Assembly (NCBI GenBank): GCA_017522785.1
Contig: JAFWYF010000003.1
Coordinates: forward strand, 1-45,696
Direction: 5' to 3'
DNA length: 45,696 bases
Origin: Bacteroidaceae bacterium
GTDB taxonomy: Bacteria > Bacteroidota > Bacteroidia > Bacteroidales > Bacteroidaceae
Within the stretch, counting starts at the first letter, position 1. Each line of letters begins with the position of its first letter. Positions 8,195 to 17,463 of this stretch are shown here, one piece after another. A program made the position numbers and the translations under genes. A model generated the notes under the pieces. That model was not told the DNA's origin, searched no databases, and worked only from the letters and a program-made list of their open reading frames with translations.

Positions 8195-9871
8195 ATGAAG
8201 AGGGCTTATATAACATTTCTGTTTTCTCTATTCTTGATAATTTCCTATGCGGCAAAATACCCAAAAGAGGTTGATAAGAGTCGTAAAGGTGTGGCAAGCA
8301 TACTTGCATATAAAAATGGAAAGTTGTTACGTAGTGGAACAGGTGTTTTTGTAGGCGAAAAAGGTGAACTCTTTTCGTCATACTCGCTCTTTGTAGGTGC
8401 CGATAGTGCTGTGGCAATTGACCCTTCGGGTAAAGTTCGTAATGTTGAACGTCTTTTAGGTGCAAATGATATATACGACTGTATTAAGGTGCGTGTAGCA
8501 TGGGATAAAAAGATTTCGTCTCTTTCTATAACAAATAAAAACTATTCTATTGAGGAATCATTATATCTGCTTGCCTATGGAACAAAAAAGAGTGGAATGA
8601 TAGAATTGTTACCCATAAAAAACATTGTTACTGTTTCCGGCACACCCTATTACACCTTCTCCTTCTCCATGCAGGAGAGATATCTGTCGGCGCCGGTAGT
8701 AAATTCAGAAGGGGAACTGGTGGCTCTCATGCAATCGGCAGAGCGTAACGATACATTAAATAGTTATGCTATTTCTGCCTCGTTCTTGGAAAAAATGAAT
8801 ATTACATCGCTCAACTTTAACAGCGATATATTCAAACGTATAGATATTCCATGTGCATTACCCAACAACAAGAAGGATGCACTAACTTGTCTTCATCTGC
8901 ATGGATTGGTGCATAACGAAAAATATTATATGCTATTGGACGACTATCTGCAGATGTTCCCCGATAGTTACGAGGGATATCTGCTCCTTGCCGAAAAAGC
9001 TATCCACTTCGACAAAAATATCTCGTTAGCCGAAATGGCATGGGATAAGGCTGTTCAATATTCTTTGACTCCCGACGATGTATACTATAATAAAGCCAAT
9101 GTACTATCGTCCTATGCTCTATCTTTTGAAAATGATTCTGCTAGTTTTGTTTCGCTCAACGATAGTGCGTTGGTATGTTATGACAGGGCAATTGCAATAT
9201 CTGCCGAGCCATTGTATATCTATCGAAAAGGGCTGCTTCTTCGTGAGCTAAAACGCTTCTCCGAGGCCTTTGAGTGCTTCGATGCTCTTGCTACTACCAA
9301 TATGCGTAGTGCTGATATCTTTGCTCTTGCAGCAACATGTAAAGAGTCTTTGGGCGATTATGACGCCGCAATAGCACAATTAGATAGTGCTATTACCTCT
9401 TTTGGCTCTGTGCCGGTTGGCGAAATGGCAGGTTATTTATGGAATAGAGGCTTCTTAAAGCATCGCATGGGTCGCTATCGCGAGGCTGTTGTCGATTACA
9501 ATCTATTTGCTACATTAAAAGAAGGTGAGTTGTCTGCTCATTTCTTCTACATTCGCGAGCAGGCAGAATTTGAAGCTAAGATGTTTCAGCAGGCTATGAA
9601 TGATATAAATACTGCTATATCGTTATCTCCGCAGGAGGTCTCTTATCTTGTTGAAAAAGGGCGTTTATGCTATCGTGTAAATATGCCCGATGAGGCTATA
9701 GAGGTACTTAATAGGGTTATTGAACTCAATAGCGAAGAGCCAAATGCGCATTACATTCTTGCCTGTTGTATGTTGCTAAAGGGTAATAGGGAAAGCGCCA
9801 AAGAGCATCTGTTGAAAGCAAAAGAACTTCAGCATCCTTCTGCCTATAAAAAGTTAAAAGAGATTGAATAA
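8195..9871 (+). CDS. Secreted protein with degenerate trypsin-like domain and TPR repeats
   Basis: The 558-aa product begins with a signal peptide (MKRAYITFLFSLFLIISYAA). A trypsin/DegP-like beta-barrel fold follows (about 25-215; SGTGVFVGEKGELFSSYSLF, then SAPVVNSEGELVALM). Where an active enzyme has the catalytic His this one has SYSLF, and the GNSGGP-type serine loop reads RYLSAPVV, so it looks catalytically dead. From about residue 225 there is a helical solenoid of TPR-like units (for example AFECFDALATTNMRSADIFA and EAIEVLNRVIELNSEEPNAH). It is probably periplasmic and serves binding or scaffolding. It closes the dnaN run and is followed at once by a terminator. Confidence 0.75.
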   Translation: MKRAYITFLFSLFLIISYAAKYPKEVDKSRKGVASILAYKNGKLLRSGTGVFVGEKGELFSSYSLFVGADSAVAIDPSGKVRNVERLLGANDIYDCIKVRVAWDKKISSLSITNKNYSIEESLYLLAYGTKKSGMIELLPIKNIVTVSGTPYYTFSFSMQERYLSAPVVNSEGELVALMQSAERNDTLNSYAISASFLEKMNITSLNFNSDIFKRIDIPCALPNNKKDALTCLHLHGLVHNEKYYMLLDDYLQMFPDSYEGYLLLAEKAIHFDKNISLAEMAWDKAVQYSLTPDDVYYNKANVLSSYALSFENDSASFVSLNDSALVCYDRAIAISAEPLYIYRKGLLLRELKRFSEAFECFDALATTNMRSADIFALAATCKESLGDYDAAIAQLDSAITSFGSVPVGEMAGYLWNRGFLKHRMGRYREAVVDYNLFATLKEGELSAHFFYIREQAEFEAKMFQQAMNDINTAISLSPQEVSYLVEKGRLCYRVNMPDEAIEVLNRVIELNSEEPNAHYILACCMLLKGNRESAKEHLLKAKELQHPSAYKKLKEIE

Positions 9872-9883
9872 AAGGAATCAGGA

Positions 9884-11194
9884 TTATCTCCTCTGCCACT
9901 CTATGCAGAGGAGTTTTTTTGTATTCGGTGTAATGCAGAATGGAGCGGCAGGACGTTCTCCAACTAACCAAACAATCACCCCGTTTGCATCGGCTATAAC
10001 TAGTTGCCTCTCTTTCTCTATTATACTACGCTTGCGGTCAGTCAGGTAATCGCTGACAAGTTTGCTGCCACGCATTCCGAACGGTTTGAAACGGTCTCCC
10101 TTTTGTGCTCTTCTAAGTGTAAGAGGCAATTTTAATGTGTCAGCATCTAAGCATGCTGTATTGCTTAATTTGGAGAAGGTACCGTCAAATACCTTTGTTT
10201 TTAATCTTATTGAGCCATCGTCAATTGTTACTTTTCCCTCTGCTGGCAGAACAATCTCCTCCTCTTTAAGTTGTTTAACAGCCAAAATGAAAGATTTTCG
10301 GTCCTTTGCCACAATCCATTTGTCGCTCTCGAACCATTTTCCACTCTCCCTGTCGATAGATAAATATATGTCTGTTATTTGTGCTCTGGTAAAGCCCAAT
10401 GGATAGAGTATTTCGTGCAAAAGAGTTTGTGGGGCAGGCTCTCCTTTTAACCTCTCAATGTCAATCCTATCACCACTCATTACACGTTGTAAACCCTTTT
10501 TAATGCCTTCTTCATATATTAGTTCTGCTTGCGAAATGTGTTCTGCTGTTTCTGCTAATGTCTCTGTAATAGACGGATTAATTTCGCGCATTAATGGCAA
10601 CAACTGTAAGCGAATCTTGTTACGTGTAAAATCTGTTTGCAGATTGGTGCTATCGGTAACATATTCTTCTCCTATCTGTTCCAAATATTGCAGAATATCT
10701 TTGCGATCTACGCATAGCATTGGACGCACCAAAAAACCATTTTTTGGACGAATTCCATGAAGCCCCTTAATGCCTGTGCCACGTATGAGGTTAAGCAACA
10801 TTGTTTCTGCCGAGTCATCACAATGATGTGCAATAGCTATGGCCTCTGCTCCAATTTTTGCACGCTCCTTTTCAAAAGCGTTGTAACGCAATTCGCGTGC
10901 GGCCATTTCAATAGATATTCTCTTCTCCTTGGCATACTCCTCTGTCGAGAAATCTATAACGTAAAGTGGAGTTCCCCATTTATTGCATAGTGTGCGAACA
11001 AACTGCTCGTCGCGCATGCTCTCTTCGCCACGCAAATGAAAATTGCAATGTATTGCGTAACACTCGTAATTTAACGTCCGTAATACAGCAAGCAGTGCAA
11101 CAGAATCGGCGCCACCACTTAAAGCAACAAGTACTTTTGCTCTGTCATTTAGCAGGGAGTGCTTGGTAATATATTTTGCAATTTTCCTTTTCAT
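9884..11194 (-). CDS. tilS: tRNA(Ile)-lysidine synthase
   Basis: TilS converts the wobble C34 of tRNA-Ile(CAU) to lysidine, allowing AUA decoding. The 436-aa protein has the PP-loop SGGADS (26-31) that binds ATP, the following HCNFHLRGEES and HHCDDSAETMLLNLIRGTG segments, and a C-terminal TilS domain (LPLTLRRAQKGDRFKPFGMRG...). The length is normal for Bacteroidetes. A TATCTTCG box on the minus strand (11200-11207) ends only 5 bp from the ATG, so the transcript could be nearly leaderless. Its 3' end overlaps the terminator of the convergent upstream run. Confidence 0.95.
   Translation of the reverse strand: MKRKIAKYITKHSLLNDRAKVLVALSGGADSVALLAVLRTLNYECYAIHCNFHLRGEESMRDEQFVRTLCNKWGTPLYVIDFSTEEYAKEKRISIEMAARELRYNAFEKERAKIGAEAIAIAHHCDDSAETMLLNLIRGTGIKGLHGIRPKNGFLVRPMLCVDRKDILQYLEQIGEEYVTDSTNLQTDFTRNKIRLQLLPLMREINPSITETLAETAEHISQAELIYEEGIKKGLQRVMSGDRIDIERLKGEPAPQTLLHEILYPLGFTRAQITDIYLSIDRESGKWFESDKWIVAKDRKSFILAVKQLKEEEIVLPAEGKVTIDDGSIRLKTKVFDGTFSKLSNTACLDADTLKLPLTLRRAQKGDRFKPFGMRGSKLVSDYLTDRKRSIIEKERQLVIADANGVIVWLVGERPAAPFCITPNTKKLLCIEWQRR
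9888..9920 (+). terminator. Terminator of the dnaN-to-TPR run, inside the tilS 3' end
   Basis: CTCCTCTGC (9888-9896) pairs perfectly with GCAGAGGAG (9905-9913) around an 8-nt loop and is followed by seven T (9914-9920). On the other strand the same bases encode the last residues of TilS. On the minus strand no T-run follows, so it works in the + direction only. Confidence 0.88.
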
Positions 11195-11279
11195 TAGCGC
11201 GAAGATAGTTTAAAACAGAGCAAATCTCTACTTATTTGTAGTAAAATATCACAAAAAGATAAAAAATGGTCTTTCTTTG

Positions 11280-11310
11280 TTTGTGTTTCAGAAAAATAGT
11301 GCTACCTTTG
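11280..11310 (+). promoter_or_regulatory. Promoter of tRNA-Cys
   Basis: TTTG (11280-11283), 19 nt, then TACCTTTG (11303-11310) is an exact match to the Bacteroidetes -33/-7 consensus. It lies about 32 nt before the mature tRNA 5' end. Confidence 0.85.
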
Positions 11311-11342
11311 CCGATGCAAATAGGGAACACCTCTTTTGTTTT

Positions 11343-11414
11343 GGTACCTTGGATGAGTGGCTTAGTCAGCGGTCTGCAAAACCGTGTACGGCGGTTCGAA
11401 TCCGCCAGGTACCT
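11343..11414 (+). tRNA. tRNA-Cys (anticodon GCA)
   Basis: The acceptor arm is GGTACCT pairing perfectly with AGGTACC, followed by U73, the discriminator used by cysteinyl-tRNA synthetase. The anticodon stem is GCGGT/ACCGT with loop CTGCAAA, so the anticodon is GCA. The T arm is GGCGG-TTCGAAT-CCGCC. The D stem is weak (three pairs). The length is 72 nt and CCA is not encoded. Confidence 0.95.
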
Positions 11415-11415
11415 C

Positions 11416-11446
11416 AAAGCCTCCGAAGTCGGAGGCTTTTTCTTTT
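11416..11446 (+). terminator. Terminator after tRNA-Cys
   Basis: The stem is AAAGCCTCCG (11416-11425), loop AAGT, CGGAGGCTTT (11430-11439), then T-rich bases up to 11446. The next gene starts at 11448, directly after the T-run. Confidence 0.88.
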
Positions 11447-11447
11447 A

Positions 11448-12089
11448 ATGACTATGGCAGATAATTATTTAGAAAAACGGCAAGAGGCCTATAAAGAACA
11501 GTCGTCTAAGAGTATCCGTAGAACGCATAACAAGTTGGTGCAATTATTAAGAAAGAATCGTAGTTGTCGTGGTTATGATAGCTCGTTTAAAGTTCGTGCC
11601 GATCAACTCAAACAGATAATAGCTGTAAATAGTTTGATTCCTTCTGCTCGTAATCAGCAGGTACTACGTTTTCGTCCTGTACTTTCTGATGAGGCTTCTA
11701 AGGTTCTGCCATATATTCGTATGGGTAGTGCTCTATCTGAACTTAATTTGCCATTTAAGGGAACAGAGCCTAATGCATTTATCGTAATCTGTTCTACTGT
11801 GCCCGAGACTCGTACTGTTTCAATTGATTTAGGTATTTCTGCTCAGAGCATGCTTCTTCAGGCTGTGGAAATGGGGCTAAACGGTCTTTGTATCGGTGCT
11901 TTTGACAAAGAGGCTCTAACGAGCGAATTAGGCCTCTCTTATGAACCTTTATTGTTGCTTGCGATAGGTCGTAGTATAGAGAATGTCGTTTTAAAAGAGA
12001 TTGAAGAGTCAGACAACCATTCTTACTATCGTGTGGATGGTATACATTATGTACCAAAGGTTCGTTTAGACGATTTGTTGATAAAGTGA
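11448..12089 (+). CDS. Nitroreductase-family FMN-dependent oxidoreductase
   Basis: This is a cytosolic NAD(P)H- and FMN-dependent oxidoreductase of the nitroreductase superfamily, 213 aa from ATG 11448 (or 211 aa from ATG 11454). The frame stays open further upstream through the tRNA gene, but that part is the tRNA and its promoter and cannot be coding. The motif RKNRSCRGYD resembles the RRSxRxF start of the family. NSLIPSARNQQVLRF and ISAQSMLLQAVEMGLNGLCIG are the FMN and dimer segments. The substrate is unknown. The gene abuts the tRNA-Cys terminator and has no visible promoter of its own, so it may depend on readthrough from the tRNA promoter. Confidence 0.85.
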   Translation: MTMADNYLEKRQEAYKEQSSKSIRRTHNKLVQLLRKNRSCRGYDSSFKVRADQLKQIIAVNSLIPSARNQQVLRFRPVLSDEASKVLPYIRMGSALSELNLPFKGTEPNAFIVICSTVPETRTVSIDLGISAQSMLLQAVEMGLNGLCIGAFDKEALTSELGLSYEPLLLLAIGRSIENVVLKEIEESDNHSYYRVDGIHYVPKVRLDDLLIK

Positions 12090-12092
12090 TAT

Positions 12093-14108
<2,016 letters not shown>

Positions 14109-14221
14109 TTATATGTAAATTTCAATAGTGAATATCCAAACAAAATAGTAGCAATGCTGTAATATTTATATAGTTAACTTCTGTATTTTACTACGAGTGC
14201 TACTTCTGTTTACAGTTACTG

Positions 14222-14253
14222 CAAAAATATGAAAAAATGAGCGATTTCGCAAA
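14222..14253 (-). promoter_or_regulatory. Promoter of gyrB
   Basis: Read on the minus strand, TTTG (14253-14250), 20 nt, then TATTTTTG (14229-14222) fits the -33/-7 consensus. A perfect 20-bp palindrome (14256-14275) lies directly upstream of the -33 box and could be an operator. Confidence 0.8.
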
Positions 14254-14255
14254 TT

Positions 14256-14275
14256 CTTTTCAATATATTGAAAAG
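14256..14275. promoter_or_regulatory. Perfect 20-bp palindrome upstream of the gyrB promoter
   Basis: CTTTTCAATA followed by its exact reverse complement, next to the -33 element. The dyad is typical of a dimeric regulator site, but AT-rich palindromes also form by chance. No family is assigned. Confidence 0.4.
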
Positions 14276-14345
14276 AAAAATCTATATAAATCGATACCTA
14301 TTTGAGTATTGTTCAAATGGGAAGAAATCGATGTGCTACAAACGC

Positions 14346-14372
14346 AAAAAGGCTGGATTTTTTAATCCAGCC
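14346..14372 (-). terminator. Terminator of rpsT
   Basis: On the minus strand the stem GGCTGGATT with AATCCAGCC (14372-14351) is followed by five U (14350-14346). Confidence 0.85.
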
Positions 14373-14402
14373 TCGCGTAGGTAAATATATGTTCTTAATA
14401 TT

Positions 14403-14657
14403 TTAGGCTAATTTTGCAATTCTAGCGCACAAACCAGATTTAAGGTTTGCTGCCTTGTTCTTGTGGATAAGACCGCGTTTAGCCATTCTGTCAAGCATTT
14501 TCTGAACTTCGGGGAATTTTGCCAAAGCCTCAGTTTTGTCTGTCATAGCACGAAGACTGCGAACCGCAGAACGCATATTTTTCCCGTAGTAACGGTTCTG
14601 AAGATTTCTTTTCTCAGTTTGTCTGATTCTTTTAAGTGATGATTTGTGATTTGCCAT
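14403..14657 (-). CDS. rpsT: 30S ribosomal protein S20
   Basis: This is the 84-aa basic S20 protein, which binds 16S rRNA early in small-subunit assembly. It has the classical start [22 protein letters not shown] and the helical C-terminal part [22 protein letters not shown]. It lies 30 nt downstream of tRNA-Glu on the same strand and probably shares its promoter. A terminator follows. Confidence 0.97.
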   Translation of the reverse strand: MANHKSSLKRIRQTEKRNLQNRYYGKNMRSAVRSLRAMTDKTEALAKFPEVQKMLDRMAKRGLIHKNKAANLKSGLCARIAKLA

Positions 14658-14687
14658 CTCTTTAATATTATTTCATTGTTTTACTTG

Positions 14688-14759
14688 TAGCCCATAGGGG
14701 AATCGAACCCCTCTTTCAAGAATGAAAATCTTGCGTCCTAGCCGATAGACGAATGGGCC
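14688..14759 (-). tRNA. tRNA-Glu (anticodon TTC)
   Basis: On the minus strand the acceptor GGCCCAT pairs with ATGGGCT (one G-U at the end). The anticodon stem is CAAGA/TCTTG with loop TTTTCAT, giving anticodon TTC. The T arm is AGGGG-TTCGATT-CCCCT. The length is 72 nt with A73, and CCA is not encoded. Confidence 0.95.
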
Positions 14760-14818
14760 ATTGCTTTTACACTCTATTAAAGTGTTATTAACCTGCTTGT
14801 TGAGGTTGTAAGCGGATG

Positions 14819-14849
14819 CAAAGGTAAAACCTTTTTTTGGAATAGCAAA
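14819..14849 (-). promoter_or_regulatory. Promoter of tRNA-Glu/rpsT
   Basis: On the minus strand TTTG (14849-14846), 19 nt, then TACCTTTG (14826-14819) is an exact consensus promoter about 60 nt before the tRNA. Confidence 0.85.
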
Positions 14850-14919
14850 ATATTTCGACATTTTTTTGTAACTTCGCGAATGAATTGTTGAAAATTAGCC
14901 TCTAGAACCCTTTGTGATT

Positions 14920-15645
14920 ATGGTTGAGAGATTTAATGGTGTGGTATTGCGCACTATAAAATACAGTGATACGCTTATGATTGCCGATATGTACACGCAA
15001 TCGCATGGGCGTCTATCGTTTCTTGTTCCAATATCGAGCAATAGACGTTCAAGAGTGCGTAATGTATTGTTTCAACCATTGTCAATACTCTCTTTTACAG
15101 CTTCCTACCGCAATGGAAAATCTATGTCGCGCCTTTCCGATGTTCAACCTGCAGTGTTGTATTCATCTATTCCATACGACATAACAAAGTCGGCTATTGC
15201 AATGTATTTGGCTGAATTCCTTTCAAGTGTATTAAGGGAAGAATATGAGAATGATGCTCTTTTCTCTTTTCTCTCTGCCTCATTCGATTGGTTTGACAAG
15301 GCCGACAGTAATTATGCCGATTTCCATATACTGTTTTTGGTGCAATTAACCCGTTTTCTGGGTATTTATCCCAATGTAGAGGATTTTTCAATGGGATGTT
15401 ATTTCGATTTGGTTGCCGGATGTCTAGTGCAAGAGCCACCATTACACTCTCAATATCTGTTGCCCGACGATACACGTAATTTCATTGAACTACTATCGAT
15501 AGATTTTTCTTCGTTGCACTCTGTTGCATTAAACAGAAAAGCACGAGGGGAATATCTCGCGCTTTTACAGAATTATTACCGTTTACATGTTCCCGATTTT
15601 CCAGAGCTAAAGTCGGCCGAGGTTCTCAGGGAACTTTTTAATTAA
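14920..15645 (+). CDS. recO: DNA repair protein RecO
   Basis: RecO loads RecA onto SSB-coated single-stranded DNA together with RecR. The protein is about 241 aa from ATG 14920 (a GTG two codons upstream is the other option). The N-terminal OB-fold begins GVVLRTIKYSDTLMIADMYTQSHGRLSFLV, which is characteristic. The helical middle contains YLAEFLSSVLREE and FLVQLTRFLGIYPN. The Cys4 zinc site of some RecO proteins is absent, as usual in Bacteroidetes. A TAACTTCG box (14869-14876) may be the -7 element. The gene converges on yqeY. Confidence 0.88.
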   Translation: MVERFNGVVLRTIKYSDTLMIADMYTQSHGRLSFLVPISSNRRSRVRNVLFQPLSILSFTASYRNGKSMSRLSDVQPAVLYSSIPYDITKSAIAMYLAEFLSSVLREEYENDALFSFLSASFDWFDKADSNYADFHILFLVQLTRFLGIYPNVEDFSMGCYFDLVAGCLVQEPPLHSQYLLPDDTRNFIELLSIDFSSLHSVALNRKARGEYLALLQNYYRLHVPDFPELKSAEVLRELFN

Positions 15646-15654
15646 TTCGGCATT

Positions 15655-16104
15655 TTACGATAACAGCTCTTTTGCTGCTGCTGATATTGCTTTTCCATCG
15701 GCTTGTCCTGCCAAACGTTTTGTGGCAACACCCATAACCTTGCCTAGCTCTTGCAGTGTGGTTACACCAAGCTCTTCAATAATAGATTTAACGGCTGCTT
15801 TTACCTCCTCGGCACTCATCTGCTTTGGCAGGTATCGCTCCATCACCGCTACTTGTGCCAATTCCTCCTCGGCAAGGTCATGTCTGTTTTTACCAGCGAA
15901 CAACTCTGCCGACTCACGTCCCTGTTTAACCAATTTCTGTATAATCTTTATTGCGGCCTCGTCGCTGACAGTGTCATTGGCACCCGGTGCTGTTTTTGCT
16001 TCGAGTAATACTTTTTTAACATTACGTAGTGTGGCAAGAGCAACCTTGTCTTGTGCTTTCATTGCCCCTTTAATGTCATTGGAAATAATGTCGTATAGTT
16101 CCAT
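15655..16104 (-). CDS. yqeY: GatB/YqeY domain protein
   Basis: This 149-aa protein of the YqeY family resembles the tRNA-binding tail domain of GatB. Its function is not firmly known. Segments such as LRNVKKVLLEAK, QGRESAELF, ERYLPKQMSAEEV and GKVMGVATKRLAGQADGKAI are typical. It starts 17 nt after the ftsZ stop, so it appears to be the last gene of the dcw operon. I see no clear terminator between it and the convergent recO, whose stop is 9 nt away. Confidence 0.9.
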   Translation of the reverse strand: MELYDIISNDIKGAMKAQDKVALATLRNVKKVLLEAKTAPGANDTVSDEAAIKIIQKLVKQGRESAELFAGKNRHDLAEEELAQVAVMERYLPKQMSAEEVKAAVKSIIEELGVTTLQELGKVMGVATKRLAGQADGKAISAAAKELLS

Positions 16105-16121
16105 ATTCTTCTTTATTTAAT

Positions 16122-17447
16122 TTAAAATGGTAATTCTTCTTCGTTTTGCGTTGCTGTGGTTTCTGCAACTACGGTTTTTTCTTGCTGTTCTGAAACAAAA
16201 CCGGGCACAATAGATTTTATCTGCTCCAATTCGCGAGAAGTTCTTTTGTATGTTGGAGAGTTGTCTATGGTTGCAATAAAGTTTTCATCGTTAATCTCAT
16301 CTCCTGTAAAGATGTAAACTCTATAATCTTGTTTGTAGAATGCCTTTTGCATATCCTCCAAACGTCTCTTTTCTTTCTCCTCCTTCTCCTTTTCTTCGCG
16401 TGATATAATCTCTTTTTCCAGTTCTTCTTGTTTAATAACAGGTTCCATGCCCGGAATGTTGCTCATTCCGAATCCGGTGGCAAGTACAGTAACCTTTACC
16501 TCACCCTCGGCAAGAGCACTATCTTTGCTTACTCCCCAAATTACTTCTATGCGTTCGTTTGTGAATTGTTCCATGAAGGCATCTACCTCCTCCAATTCAA
16601 CGACTTTCATCGGTGTATTCGGGTTGTAGTATATGTTAAATAGTAGTTTTTTTGACTTGTATATATCATTGTCATTAAGAAGTGGCGAATGTAGCGCTTT
16701 ACGGAATGCTTTTGCAACTCTCTGCTCTCCCGAATCGGTACCGTAACTCATTATAGCAACACCACCGTTCTTCAACACTTTCTCTACATCGCGAAAGTCG
16801 AGGTTAATCTTGCCTCGTGCTGTGATAATCTCAGCAATACTCTTTGTTGCGGTGGTAAGCACTTCGTCTACCATCTTAAAACCCTCTTCAATATCCAACT
16901 GAGGATATATACTCAAAAGGCGCTGATTGTTTATTACCAATAGGGCATCGACATGTTTAGCCATCTCTGTAACACCCTTCAATGCCTGTAAAATCTTGCT
17001 CTTTAATTCAAACTTGAAAGGAATGGTAACAATTCCGATAGTTAATATATCCATTGACTTAGCTATCGATGCTACTACCGGTGCAGCTCCTGTTCCGGTG
17101 CCTCCACCCATTCCGGCAGTTACAAAAGCCATTTTTGTTCCATCGGTAAAGAGCGCTTCAATCTGTTTCCGGCTCTCTTCAGCTGCGGCTGAGGCTCTTT
17201 CGGGGTTGTTTCCGGCTCCAAGTCCTTCTGTAATCTTCTCTCCAAGTTGCACTTTAACAGGAATATTAGAGTCCATTAAGGCTTGCATGTCGGTATTACA
17301 AATAGCAAACGAAACATTGTGTATGCCTTGTTTGTACATGTTCTCAACGGCATTGCTACCACCGCCACCAACACCTACAACTTTTATAATTCTGGGAGTC
17401 TCCCTTTGTGCATCGAATGGTAATACGATATTTTGTTCTTCGTTCAT
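16122..17447 (-). CDS. ftsZ: Cell division protein FtsZ
   Basis: FtsZ is the tubulin-like GTPase that forms the Z-ring. The 441-aa protein has VGVGGGGSNAV at the N-terminus, the tubulin signature GGGTGTG (114-120) and the T7 loop NLDFRD (215-220). After about residue 345 come a charged Glu/Lys-rich linker and a C-terminal tail. The tail has SIVPGFV about 25 residues before the end, which resembles the conserved FtsA/ZipA-binding peptide placed before a short acidic end. The linker is longer than in E. coli, as usual in Bacteroidetes. It lies 16 nt after ftsA. Confidence 0.97.
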   Translation of the reverse strand: MNEEQNIVLPFDAQRETPRIIKVVGVGGGGSNAVENMYKQGIHNVSFAICNTDMQALMDSNIPVKVQLGEKITEGLGAGNNPERASAAAEESRKQIEALFTDGTKMAFVTAGMGGGTGTGAAPVVASIAKSMDILTIGIVTIPFKFELKSKILQALKGVTEMAKHVDALLVINNQRLLSIYPQLDIEEGFKMVDEVLTTATKSIAEIITARGKINLDFRDVEKVLKNGGVAIMSYGTDSGEQRVAKAFRKALHSPLLNDNDIYKSKKLLFNIYYNPNTPMKVVELEEVDAFMEQFTNERIEVIWGVSKDSALAEGEVKVTVLATGFGMSNIPGMEPVIKQEELEKEIISREEKEKEEKEKRRLEDMQKAFYKQDYRVYIFTGDEINDENFIATIDNSPTYKRTSRELEQIKSIVPGFVSEQQEKTVVAETTATQNEEELPF

Positions 17448-17463
17448 ACTCTTAAATCATTTC

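Noticed and set aside
11277-11447. N-terminal extension of the nitroreductase frame
   Set aside because: It would translate the tRNA-Cys gene, its promoter and its terminator; the real start is at 11448 or 11454.
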